Shown here piece after piece: positions 44,217 to 52,487 of a DNA stretch of 64,000 bases. Source of the stretch: Gammaproteobacteria bacterium (GTDB taxonomy: Bacteria > Pseudomonadota > Gammaproteobacteria > Chromatiales > Chromatiaceae); assembly GCA_024275295.1 (NCBI GenBank), contig JAJRZI010000131.1:1-64000 (forward strand), written 5' to 3'. The position numbers and the translations under genes are program-made. Numbering within the stretch: the stretch's first letter is position 1; every line of letters begins with the position of its first letter. Under the pieces are notes generated by a model. That model was not told the DNA's origin. It searched no databases and saw only the letters and a program-made list of their open reading frames with translations.

Positions 44217-45413
44217 TTACTCGTTAGTCTTTTGCCATTCTCTTGCTGATGCTACTGATTTCCTCAAGAATTCAGTTGAGAGTTGGTAGGCTTTTGATGC
44301 CCACTTATATTGTTCTTTTGATTCTGCGTCAATAGCATCAATGCGCTCAGTTTCTGCACGCTTAAATAGCTCTAGAGCTTGGGTGCCGCCTTTACCTTCA
44401 TGAATGCCTCTCTGTTTTGCCCGTTCGAGATAGGCATCGCTTGTAATGCGGGCACTGTCCATTTCATTCTTATCATTTCTAGCTTCAGCTTTTTTTGCTT
44501 GAGCCAGTTTCATCGCATCTTTTAAGGAGCGAGCAAGCTTTTGCAGTGCCCAATAAGCCTCTTCATATTGCTCTTCATCAATCTTGTTTGCAATGGTATT
44601 TATGCGCTTGCGCCCCCGGGCAAAAATAGTGATGGCTTCACTGTTTTCGCTATCTTTAACTTTTTGGGCATTCTTATCTGATAGTTGGCGGGTATCTATA
44701 TATTTGAATTGCCTGATAACCGATTTTTTTAGTTTTTCTGGTGTCATTCCTTTTGGAAGGGTTCTTTTTTCTTCTTTATTGATTTTGCTACTGCTGTAGC
44801 CCTGTCGTTTTGAAATGGCGATGGCTTTTCTTAATAGTTCAGTTGAGCTGAGATAGGCGCTGGTGGACTCTTTATGCTTTCCGCTTTTTTCAAGTTTGCT
44901 GGCTTCTTTGCGCTTTTCCATGGCCTGCTTGAACAGGTTATGCGCTTCCTTGCCACCGCTGCCATCACGGATGCCACGTTGTTTAGCCCGTTCTTCATAA
45001 GCATCACTCTTGATTCTTGCGCTATCCAGATCATGCTTTATTTTTTGAGCAGTCAGGGCTTTTGCGCGTACAAGTTTTGAGGCTGTGCGAAGTGAATTAC
45101 TGAGATCTTTCAGTGCCCAATAGGAGGCTTCCATCTCGCCTTTTTTAATCTGTTCAGCAATAAGATCACGCGTTTTTTTGCTCTCATTCAGAATGGAAAT
45201 GGCTTTATCGTTACCACTGTTTAGGATTTGATCAGCGCTTTTCCCTGAAAGAAGACGTTTATCAATGTATTTAAGCTGGCGATGGACAGACTTTACCAGC
45301 TTGGCAGGTGTCATTTTCTTAGGAAGGGTTCTCTCCTGGGCAAAAGCTAGAGGAGCGGTACATGAGAATAAAAAAAACGTGATGGTTAAGCATCTCAATA
45401 TTCTATTCATCAT
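44217..45413 (-). CDS. Exported haem-free protein of two tandem helical repeats
   Basis: A 398-residue protein with a signal peptide (about 1-25) and no cysteine in the mature part. It consists of two copies of a roughly 185-residue unit. Each begins RTLPKxMTPxKLxKSVxRQxKYID, has a YWALxxLxxSL segment about 70 residues on, and then a DSARIxSDAYxERAKQRGI block with a Gly-rich turn. Both units are predicted to be almost all alpha-helical and highly charged. I do not recognise the family; it faintly recalls YfdX-type periplasmic proteins but I would not assign it. Its place between two cytochrome genes on the same strand suggests a scaffold or assembly role. Confidence 0.75.
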   Translation of the reverse strand: MMNRILRCLTITFFLFSCTAPLAFAQERTLPKKMTPAKLVKSVHRQLKYIDKRLLSGKSADQILNSGNDKAISILNESKKTRDLIAEQIKKGEMEASYWALKDLSNSLRTASKLVRAKALTAQKIKHDLDSARIKSDAYEERAKQRGIRDGSGGKEAHNLFKQAMEKRKEASKLEKSGKHKESTSAYLSSTELLRKAIAISKRQGYSSSKINKEEKRTLPKGMTPEKLKKSVIRQFKYIDTRQLSDKNAQKVKDSENSEAITIFARGRKRINTIANKIDEEQYEEAYWALQKLARSLKDAMKLAQAKKAEARNDKNEMDSARITSDAYLERAKQRGIHEGKGGTQALELFKRAETERIDAIDAESKEQYKWASKAYQLSTEFLRKSVASAREWQKTNE

Positions 45414-45443
45414 GACCGCTCCAGCTAAGTTTGCTATGCCAAT

Positions 45444-46460
45444 CTAGTCATCAAATGTGCAGTCGTCGCTTGCCTTGCATGCAGCAACCTTTTCTCTGTT
45501 ATGGCATTTTTCGCAATCTTCGAGTGGGAATGCAACCTTACCGTGACACTCACCGCAGTACTTGCCTTTGGACATCTCTCTCATGGTCATTGGAGTATCG
45601 CCAGCAGTACGTACAAAGCGTTTCGGGTGGCAGCTCTTGCAGTTCAGCCACCAGGTATGCAGGGTGTGGGGAAAGAGCACTTCTGAAATGGTCTTACTCT
45701 TTACCTTGATCACCATATCTTCAATGTCCTCTTCACCATCAGGATCAAACGCATAGTGAATAGGTGATTCATACAGTGGGTTGTCAGGATCAATGGAACC
45801 CTTTGGCAGAAGCATGCCGTTCTTTGTGATCTTGATCCAGTCTACGAGACCATATTTATCCTTTGGAAGACCTGCCATGGAGAAGGCGCGTGGCTGCCAG
45901 CCGCCACCCCATTTGAAGGCGTTGCCTGATGGCTTGCGGCGATCACCGCGGCCAGCCATTTTGCCGCTACGGCCAGCAAACAGCAGGTTGGCAGGGTTTG
46001 TCTCTTCGGGTGGTGGAGCCGCTTCAGCGTCTAACTGTTCCATTGGATAATAGTGGCAGTTTTCGCACTCAAGTGGATCCCAAGCAACGGAACCGTCATG
46101 GCACATGCCGCATTTTTCGCCGGCACTGATCTGATCCATGTCGACGATGTTCTCACCCTTGTTGGTTACAAAGGTATCTTCGTGGCAGACCTTGCAGCGA
46201 AAACGAATTCGGTGGAACCAGTGTGGAAATACAACGGCTTCTACTTCACCCTCTTCCATACCTTCTCTGGTTCTGGTCATGACGATGTAACCGTATACAA
46301 GGTTTACGGTTTCATAATCAACTACGGGATCAGCAGGAGCTGCTGCTTTAGCGGCAGGTGCAGCTGCTGCTTTTTCAGCAGAATGAACTGCGCCCGCAAA
46401 CAAGAATAGGCCTGTAGTCAGAATGATTGATAGCAGCCTTGTGCTACGCTTAGTCAGCAT
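45444..46460 (-). CDS. Hexahaem c7-type cytochrome with Ala/Pro-rich N-terminus
   Basis: An exported cytochrome of 338 residues; signal peptide about 1-28, then an Ala/Pro-rich linker. Haem motifs are at 89, 117, 132 and at 274, 302, 316, forming two trihaem domains preceded by PHWFHRIRF and PHTLHTWW. The linker contains LPKDKYGLVDW and is longer than in the paralogues (about 137 residues, with a Pro/Glu-rich and a Gly/Arg-rich part). Two extra cysteines near 328 and 334 could form a disulfide. It is the trihaem-pair gene nearest the oxidoreductase genes, so it may be the first acceptor or donor. Confidence 0.88.
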   Translation of the reverse strand: MLTKRSTRLLSIILTTGLFLFAGAVHSAEKAAAAPAAKAAAPADPVVDYETVNLVYGYIVMTRTREGMEEGEVEAVVFPHWFHRIRFRCKVCHEDTFVTNKGENIVDMDQISAGEKCGMCHDGSVAWDPLECENCHYYPMEQLDAEAAPPPEETNPANLLFAGRSGKMAGRGDRRKPSGNAFKWGGGWQPRAFSMAGLPKDKYGLVDWIKITKNGMLLPKGSIDPDNPLYESPIHYAFDPDGEEDIEDMVIKVKSKTISEVLFPHTLHTWWLNCKSCHPKRFVRTAGDTPMTMREMSKGKYCGECHGKVAFPLEDCEKCHNREKVAACKASDDCTFDD

Positions 46461-46499
46461 TACTCTACCCTCCCGGATTTACTTTATTATGGATTAACA

Positions 46500-46529
46500 G
46501 TTCAAAGGGGCTTAAGCGCCCCCTTGAAC
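46500..46529 (-). other. Intercistronic hairpin
   Basis: GTTCAA...TTGAAC with a GGGG/CCCC inner stem lies between the monohaem and hexahaem cytochrome genes. There is no T-tract; it may stabilise or divide the transcript. Confidence 0.5.
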
Positions 46530-46543
46530 ATTGGTGTAGCTAG

Positions 46544-46939
46544 TTACTTCTTGAAGTTACGGATGATGCAGATCAGAGTATGGGCGTCATCTTCAGAGAC
46601 CTCTTTACCTTTTTTGGCGGTACCAGCAGCCCAACCCTTCATTTCGGTGTCTTTACTGCCTTCCATAATGATCTTGTAAAGATCGGCATCGGATTTATCT
46701 GTGCCTGCAACCCAGCTAGGTGGCGCTGGATCCATGCCCTTTGCACCCGGCCCCTTGCCGTTGCCTTTTTTACCATGGCATTTCTTGCACTTCTTTTTGT
46801 AGATCTTTTTCTGTACTGTCTTGACGGCATCCTCATCGTCGCAGTCTGCTGCGGCGACAATGCCAGTGGCCAGACTCATGCTCAGTGCTACTGCTACAAT
46901 GGTGATACTCTTTTTCAATCGCTTCATAGTTTTCTCCAC
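46544..46939 (-). CDS. Monohaem cytochrome c
   Basis: A small exported class I-like cytochrome of 131 residues. Signal peptide about 1-31; single haem motif CKKCH at 51-55, followed by the Gly/Lys-rich HGKKGNGKGPGAKG typical of class I cytochromes; MKGWA near residue 100 offers a Met as sixth ligand. Very basic around the haem edge. Start ATG 46939 or the downstream ATG 46927. In the same run as the pentahaem and molybdenum enzyme genes, it is a likely soluble partner. Confidence 0.88.
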   Translation of the reverse strand: MEKTMKRLKKSITIVAVALSMSLATGIVAAADCDDEDAVKTVQKKIYKKKCKKCHGKKGNGKGPGAKGMDPAPPSWVAGTDKSDADLYKIIMEGSKDTEMKGWAAGTAKKGKEVSEDDAHTLICIIRNFKK

Positions 46940-47003
46940 GGATACTTGATAGTTCTAAGAAGTACAACTTAGTAGCGGTAATCCCCCCCGCTGGTTAATA
47001 CTA

Positions 47004-47084
47004 TATTCATCATAAGCAAATTATGATGAATAGAGCTTTAGAGCAGCCTGGCTGTGGATAAGTTCATATCCACAGCTGGGCTGC
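47004..47084 (-). other. Two strong stem-loops between pentahaem and monohaem genes
   Basis: There is a perfect 12-bp-arm hairpin TATTCATCATAA/TTATGATGAATA (47004-47032), and an 18-bp-arm hairpin with two wobble pairs (47043-47084, GCTGTGGATA and complement near the loop). Neither has a T-tract. They probably act in mRNA processing or partial termination. Confidence 0.6.
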
Positions 47085-47095
47085 ACATTTTGTGG

Positions 47096-47776
47096 CTACT
47101 CTGCTTCCATCTCTGGCCACTCTACATCCTCGTGAACAAGGTTGTAGTGGCAGTTGATGCAGAGAACTTCATCAGCAGTTTTTGCCTTCTTTATTGCGGA
47201 TTGATGCTGTCCGATCTCCTGCCACCATTCGCTTTCTGGTTTGTGGCAGACCTTGCATCGGGCACTTTTATTTTCAACCATTTTCTGGCGAACGCGCGCG
47301 GCCAGTTTAGGGCGAAGTACATTTTCCCACTGATCGATATCACGCAGGCTATTATAGATCGCATGGAACGGACTCTCTCCAAGCGTGCCCTGGTTTAGGT
47401 AAATGAACTTCCAGTGTAGGATTTCCCGTACGCTGTGTGGCTCATGACAGCCCACGCAGCCCGGGCGTACACCGCGTTCATTATCATAGTGTGCAGATTC
47501 ACGGTATTCCTCGTAAGGGTAGGCGTGGCACTCTGCACAGCCAACGGTTACATCGAAGGCACCGGGTTCGAATACTTCTCGGGGTTTGTAGTCTTCGATC
47601 TCTACGCTTGCGGTGCCCATGGGTTTATATTCGTCATAATCAACGAATATTTCATGGCATACAGTACATGCGCTGATTCGCTGGAATCGGTCACTGGTGC
47701 AGCTTACAGCAGACAGGACCAAGACCAGGACGATTGCACCGATGATGATAAGCACACCTTTGGTTATTGTGTTCAA
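47096..47776 (-). CDS. Membrane-anchored pentahaem cytochrome (NapC/NrfH- or ActA-like)
   Basis: A 226-residue protein with one N-terminal transmembrane helix (about residues 7-25) and the haem domain outside. CXXCH motifs lie at 37, 80, 107, 174 and 206. Anchored multihaem proteins of this type take electrons from quinol or link a membrane complex to soluble carriers. NapC/NirT proteins usually have four haems; five haems with one anchor also describes ActA of alternative complex III. The rest of that complex is not encoded here. It follows the molybdenum oxidoreductase gene by about 40 bases in the same direction. Confidence 0.83.
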   Translation of the reverse strand: MNTITKGVLIIIGAIVLVLVLSAVSCTSDRFQRISACTVCHEIFVDYDEYKPMGTASVEIEDYKPREVFEPGAFDVTVGCAECHAYPYEEYRESAHYDNERGVRPGCVGCHEPHSVREILHWKFIYLNQGTLGESPFHAIYNSLRDIDQWENVLRPKLAARVRQKMVENKSARCKVCHKPESEWWQEIGQHQSAIKKAKTADEVLCINCHYNLVHEDVEWPEMEAE

Positions 47777-47815
47777 TCTTCCATCCTCCGTTATCTTGTT
47801 GCTAAGAGAGCAGGG

Positions 47816-50164
47816 TTAACCCATTTGTCTCTTATATATGGCTTCATGTTTGGCGTTATCGACTTTGATGTCGCCATATTTGTCGCCTGATTCTGCAGGT
47901 GAGATCGTTACCACCGTATCGTTCCAGGCCTGTGCCCCAGAGATGGGGTCAATGGCCAGTGGAATAATGTCGTTGGGATTGATGCCGCCATCTCTCCACC
48001 AGAGGTTGTGAAGGATGTCCTCATCTGCCTGTGAGTCATCTACAAGTGGTGTCTTTGCAGTAGGATCTGCTTGCGCAACACGACCATAGGCAGAACGCCC
48101 TACAGAGGTGGAAAATCCGATGACTTGAGGATGAATGCCTTGAGTCAACCAGGCTTTGGTGACCAGGTAGCCAACTTCACTCTTAACCCTGACCAGCTCA
48201 CCATCACCAATCCCCAGTTTCAGAGCAATTTCCTTATTGATCCACAGAGGATTGGCATGCCATAACTCTGATAACAACTTCAGGTTGGATGTGCGTGACA
48301 GGCTCTGATAGCTCACCTTGAAGGTGGTCAAAACAAACTCGTTTGACTTGATGTCAGAGAGCCGTGAGTTCTCTTTCCACGTTGGTGCAGAGATCTCAAC
48401 CTTGCCGGATGGTGTGGCAAATCCAGCTGATTCGTAGGTTTTATACTCAACAGGGATAGGCTCGCCCTTTTTGACAATCCTTCGGGTGTTGGGATCAATC
48501 TTGCCGTAGGCAGGAAAAACACCTTTCTTGAGTTTTTTGTAGGCCTTCTCCAGCCCCGCAGTACCTGTGATCTCTTTTTTGACCCAATCCTTGGCGTTTT
48601 TAAAGGACCAATACTCCTTCATACCGCGACTGCCGTCAGCGTCAATAGTTTCGATGATTTTCTTCAGCGTTTCCCGGACATCTTTTGCCTTTCCGCGGGA
48701 TTTGACACCTGGAATGGTCATGGTGGCCCAGGGGTGCAGTGTTGTCGGGCTACTGCCGACATCATTGCGCTCGATGGCTACCACATCAGGCAGGATGATG
48801 TCTGCCAATTCAGCGGTTTCACTCATGAAGGGGCTGAAGTCAACCAGGTATGGGATCAGGCTCTCATCTTTCAGTACCTCGCGCCAAACGCTTGATGCAG
48901 GAGAAGAGTAGGCTGGATTGCTCATGTGGTTGAACAGTACCTGTACCTTACGCTTGCCGCCTTTTACCTCAAATGGGAAGGTGTGATTTAGCTGACGTGA
49001 GTCACTTCCCGAAGGGAAAGGGGCTGGCTGGAGTGAGGCAATATCGAATTGGCGCGGCAGGCAATTGCCGCCTTCAATATCAATGTTGCCGGTGATGATG
49101 GCCAGAAGCTGAGCTGCTGCCTCTGCATCAACACCGCCCTGATGGAAGCTCAGGCCATTCTGGCTGACGACAGTAGCTGGTTTGTTTTTGGCAAACTCAA
49201 TGGCAAGACGTTTAATATCCTTGGCCGAAACGCCGCTGGCCTTTTGGGCCTTGGCGGGTGTGTATGCCTTCAGTTGCTGAGCTAGTTCATCTGCTGTGGT
49301 ATTGGTCCAGCTATTGATGAAGTCAACATTCGCCAGATTATTTTCCATGATCACATTGGCCATGGCCAGTGCGATGATGCCATCACTGCCTGGAAATACC
49401 GGGATCCACTCATCACTTCTACCTGCGGTGTGCGACATACGCACATCAAAGGTGACGAGCTTAAGACGGTTGTTGACGATGCCATCCGTCAGGCGTTGAG
49501 CCAGCGGAAGGGCTGTCTCAATGATGTTGGCGCCAAAGTTCAGCACATACTTGGTGTTTTCAAAGTCCGGCAGCGTGGAGTCCACACCAAAGGTCTTTTT
49601 AAGTACCGCCTGTTTGGCGACGCTACTGATGGAGGGAACCCGGCTGCGGATGACTGAGCTTGAACCCAGTGTATCCATAAAGCGGGTTGTGCCGCCATCT
49701 TTGAAGGCACCTTCATTAAGATGGACGCTGTTTGGATTGGCATCCACGGCAGCCTTTACCTTCGCAGAAACCTCGGCGATTGCGTCATCCCAACTGATCT
49801 CTGTCCATTGGCCTGAGCCGCGTGGACCAGATCGCTTCATGGGTGCGATGATTCTGTCAGGATCAGAGGCACCAAAGAATGATGCCAGCCCTTTGGTGCA
49901 GAACTTGCCACGGCTTGCTATATGGTCAGGGTTGCCCTCAACCTTTACTATTTCACCAGCTTCTTCGTAGCAGAATCCACCATCAAAATAGGGACACATG
50001 GTGCAAAGATATGGTGTCTTTTTGCGCTCATGAAAGGTCCTGATTTGATGGAAGTCGGCACCGCCGAGCTTAAGCTCCATGGCTGAACCCACGGAGGGGA
50101 CTGCCGCAGCAGTAGTAGCAACTGCGCCTGCTTTTAAGAAGTCACGTCTGTTGATTTTTGACAT
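47816..50164 (-). CDS. TAT-exported Mo-bisPGD oxidoreductase, catalytic subunit
   Basis: Catalytic subunit of a complex iron-sulfur molybdoenzyme in the Psr/Phs/Ttr group, 782 residues from ATG 50164; the frame extends upstream to 50305, but the twin-arginine signal NRRDFLKAGA starts at residue 5 of the chosen form. A [4Fe-4S] site is formed by Cys54, 57, 65 and 89. The segment where related enzymes carry a Cys molybdenum ligand (residues ~155-180, LGSSSVIRSRVPSISSVAKQ) has only serines, and the protein has just one other Cys (GGNCLPRQ). The C-terminal molybdopterin-dinucleotide-binding domain is present. Substrate unknown; sulfur compounds, oxyanions or a reverse role are possible. Operon order: FeS subunit, NrfD, this gene, pentahaem cytochrome. 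Confidence 0.85.
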   Translation of the reverse strand: MSKINRRDFLKAGAVATTAAAVPSVGSAMELKLGGADFHQIRTFHERKKTPYLCTMCPYFDGGFCYEEAGEIVKVEGNPDHIASRGKFCTKGLASFFGASDPDRIIAPMKRSGPRGSGQWTEISWDDAIAEVSAKVKAAVDANPNSVHLNEGAFKDGGTTRFMDTLGSSSVIRSRVPSISSVAKQAVLKKTFGVDSTLPDFENTKYVLNFGANIIETALPLAQRLTDGIVNNRLKLVTFDVRMSHTAGRSDEWIPVFPGSDGIIALAMANVIMENNLANVDFINSWTNTTADELAQQLKAYTPAKAQKASGVSAKDIKRLAIEFAKNKPATVVSQNGLSFHQGGVDAEAAAQLLAIITGNIDIEGGNCLPRQFDIASLQPAPFPSGSDSRQLNHTFPFEVKGGKRKVQVLFNHMSNPAYSSPASSVWREVLKDESLIPYLVDFSPFMSETAELADIILPDVVAIERNDVGSSPTTLHPWATMTIPGVKSRGKAKDVRETLKKIIETIDADGSRGMKEYWSFKNAKDWVKKEITGTAGLEKAYKKLKKGVFPAYGKIDPNTRRIVKKGEPIPVEYKTYESAGFATPSGKVEISAPTWKENSRLSDIKSNEFVLTTFKVSYQSLSRTSNLKLLSELWHANPLWINKEIALKLGIGDGELVRVKSEVGYLVTKAWLTQGIHPQVIGFSTSVGRSAYGRVAQADPTAKTPLVDDSQADEDILHNLWWRDGGINPNDIIPLAIDPISGAQAWNDTVVTISPAESGDKYGDIKVDNAKHEAIYKRQMG

Positions 50165-50180
50165 TGTTCTATTCTCCAAA

Positions 50181-51086
50181 TCAATAGAAGGACTGCATGT
50201 ATAGGCCGCCCATAACCCACCAGATCCGCATGCCGTATACGCCACCGGCCACCAAGAGGGAGGCGCTATATACGCCAAGCCTTGTGCGCTTGAGTGGTGA
50301 TACAAGAATCAGGAGCGGGATAATCAGGCCGATGACGGCTTCTAACCACACATAGGGTGTGAAGAAGATCTCCATCAACACTGTATGGTGACCGATGTTT
50401 TCGCTTGCAGTGCCGTACTGAGTCTGCATGAAGTCGAGGAACAGCAGGAAGCAGTCAAATACGATGCCGTACATCATATACTGTCCCATCTCTTCCATGA
50501 GTGCCCACTTGATTTTCTTCTCCTCTCTCATGAACTGGTTCTGAATCCACAGAACCAGAATCATCAAACCGATACCCGATATAAATGCGCCGGTTAAAAA
50601 TAAGAGTGGTGCAAGTGGCGTATGGTTGATGTAACGACCAGGGTTCAGCTCCATCACCACGCCGGTATACCAGTGTGTTGAGAGGGCAAGCACGATTGCA
50701 ATGATGCCTATGATCTTTGCCCACTTTTGGTCGTTCTTGATGACAAAGTAGGTGTAGACGAACATTGATATCGGGTAGCTTAAGATTAGCAGGGAACCCC
50801 AAGCCATGGGGGCTGTGCCGTGCCAAAAGCCTGGCAACATGAGATAGATAAAGCGGAATGGCTTACCCAGATCCCAGATCAGCAGAACGGGGACGATCAT
50901 CAGCATGGCGATAGCCAGTATTGATGCGGTCAGGGCCAGTGGCTTATAGCGTTTGATGCCGAATACCCAACCAAAAGCGGAGAGTACAAACGAACCGGCA
51001 CTGGCGCCAACGAGCCAAAAGTAGATGGTAATGGGTGTCCCCCACGGATTGTGATGGACGGCGTTATAGGTGATTATGGTTTCCAT
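50181..51086 (-). CDS. nrfD: NrfD/PsrC-family membrane subunit
   Basis: Inner-membrane quinone-interacting subunit, 301 residues with about eight hydrophobic helices. The N-terminal YNAVHHNPWGTPITIYFWLVG contains a PWG-P motif seen in PsrC/NrfD proteins. It would link the quinone pool to the ferredoxin-like and molybdenum subunits. It lies 16 bases before the catalytic gene and 14 bases after the FeS gene. The symbol indicates family only; this is not a nitrite reductase locus. Confidence 0.87.
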   Translation of the reverse strand: METIITYNAVHHNPWGTPITIYFWLVGASAGSFVLSAFGWVFGIKRYKPLALTASILAIAMLMIVPVLLIWDLGKPFRFIYLMLPGFWHGTAPMAWGSLLILSYPISMFVYTYFVIKNDQKWAKIIGIIAIVLALSTHWYTGVVMELNPGRYINHTPLAPLLFLTGAFISGIGLMILVLWIQNQFMREEKKIKWALMEEMGQYMMYGIVFDCFLLFLDFMQTQYGTASENIGHHTVLMEIFFTPYVWLEAVIGLIIPLLILVSPLKRTRLGVYSASLLVAGGVYGMRIWWVMGGLYMQSFY

Positions 51087-51100
51087 TGTAGTCTCCCCCC

Positions 51101-51979
51101 TTATCCAAACAGCAGCTGTTTCAGCGCTGCAACCACATCGTGATACTTATGTTGGATAGACGCCAGGAAGTCGGACATGTTTTTGCCTACATGGTGCATG
51201 GTGTTCTCACCTTCAACGATATCACCGAATGCATCTCCGTGATGGTTACGTTTAAAGGTATTGAACTCTGCCTTCTGCTGGGCTGAACGGTTTTTGTAGT
51301 TATGGGTTTCATCCATGATTTCCCAGTCACCACCGATGTAGTAGACGGATGGGCTTGTTCCAAGTTCAGGTTTCAGTACAGACACCCTCTCTTTTGCAAC
51401 AAGTTTCGCTACTTCGCTCTTGGGGTTGTTAATGTCGCCAAAGACGCGGGCGCCACCTACGCAGGCTTGTACACAAGCAGGTACCAGCCCCTTCTTTACC
51501 CTATGGATACAGAAGGTGCACTTGTCGACAACCAGTTTAGGAAGGTTGTTGTTGGTGCGTTTGGCAGGAAGGAAATGTCTGGCATTGTACGGACATGCAA
51601 CGACGCAGGTTCGACACCCAATACAACGGTTATACCGTTGTAGCACGAAACCCTCTTCATGTTTGAAGGTGGCCTGTGTAGGGCAGTTACGTACGCAGAT
51701 GGGGTAATCGCAGTGATTACACAGGCGAGGCATGAAGATACGTCTGCTGTCTGGATACCTCCCCTTGTCTGCAACCATAACCCATGTTCGCCAGACGCCT
51801 AGAGGAACGCCGTATTCAGCCTTACAAGCTACTACGCAGGACATGCACCCAATGCATTTCCTGAGGTCGATGACCATTGAGTAACGCTTTTTGCCAGGAA
51901 TACCCTTTGTCCCCGGCGTTTGGGCTCCATACTCACGCAGATGGTGAGTGGAACCCTCGTGTTTGTTTTCTGTTGTCAT
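51101..51979 (-). CDS. Four-cluster ferredoxin-type electron-transfer subunit
   Basis: NrfC/PsrB/DmsB-like subunit, 292 residues. I set the start at ATG 51979 (MTTENK, with GGGAG 6 bases upstream) because the longer frame to 52111 adds non-conserved sequence. Four cysteine groups are complete: CIGCMSCVVAC, CNHCDYPICVRNC, CIGCRTCVVAC and CTFCIHRVKKGLVPACVQAC, enough for four [4Fe-4S] clusters. It bridges the NrfD and molybdenum subunits. A C-terminal extension of about 100 residues, His- and Asp-rich, goes beyond the usual NrfC length. It is the first gene of the minus-strand run. Confidence 0.92.
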   Translation of the reverse strand: MTTENKHEGSTHHLREYGAQTPGTKGIPGKKRYSMVIDLRKCIGCMSCVVACKAEYGVPLGVWRTWVMVADKGRYPDSRRIFMPRLCNHCDYPICVRNCPTQATFKHEEGFVLQRYNRCIGCRTCVVACPYNARHFLPAKRTNNNLPKLVVDKCTFCIHRVKKGLVPACVQACVGGARVFGDINNPKSEVAKLVAKERVSVLKPELGTSPSVYYIGGDWEIMDETHNYKNRSAQQKAEFNTFKRNHHGDAFGDIVEGENTMHHVGKNMSDFLASIQHKYHDVVAALKQLLFG

Positions 51980-52111
51980 TGAGACTCCCGTTTGCAGTTT
52001 TGAGCACTGAAATTTGGGTGACGCAACAATATGAAAAAACAGACTCCTTTGGCAAGGGGTATTTGTTTTGTGCTCCCTTGATAAGGCTGTGATAACGCTA
52101 AAAAATACCAC

Positions 52112-52487
52112 TTAGGAGGTATTTAGTAAATATTGTGTAATATACTGAAAATAAAAATAAAAGTATCACAATAAGTTGGGTATATTGTGGTCAATAAGAT
52201 TCAATTGGGTTATTTGGTGGTATCCCTTTTTTCCAGGGTAAAAAATATAAAACAGGGCTATTGACATACTGCAGAATCCAGGTTTATCAGATGAGTAATA
52301 TAATCATGACGCCTGAGACCGGAGAGTATTGAACAAAATAGGAAATTCAATACAGCTATTTCTATTGGAGTACTTAGGGGACTCAAAATAATAATATCGG
52401 GATGCCGTAGACTGGAGAGTTTTAGATCCTATCCATTTGATAGTCAACTATAATCATCTAGTATAGTTATCACTATGGGTTGTAGGA
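52112..52487. promoter_or_regulatory. Divergent intergenic region
   Basis: This 376-base AT-rich gap between the FeS gene and the sensor must hold both promoters. An inverted repeat AAATACC-N8-GGTATTT lies at 52103-52124, some 125 bases upstream of the FeS start. I could not identify a clear FNR box or sigma-54 promoter. Confidence 0.4.

Noticed and set aside
47096-51979. Alternative complex III
   Set aside because: The second NrfD (ActF), ActD and fused ActB are absent, and the Mo subunit keeps its own FeS-binding N-terminus and TAT signal; the pentahaem protein is the only resemblance.
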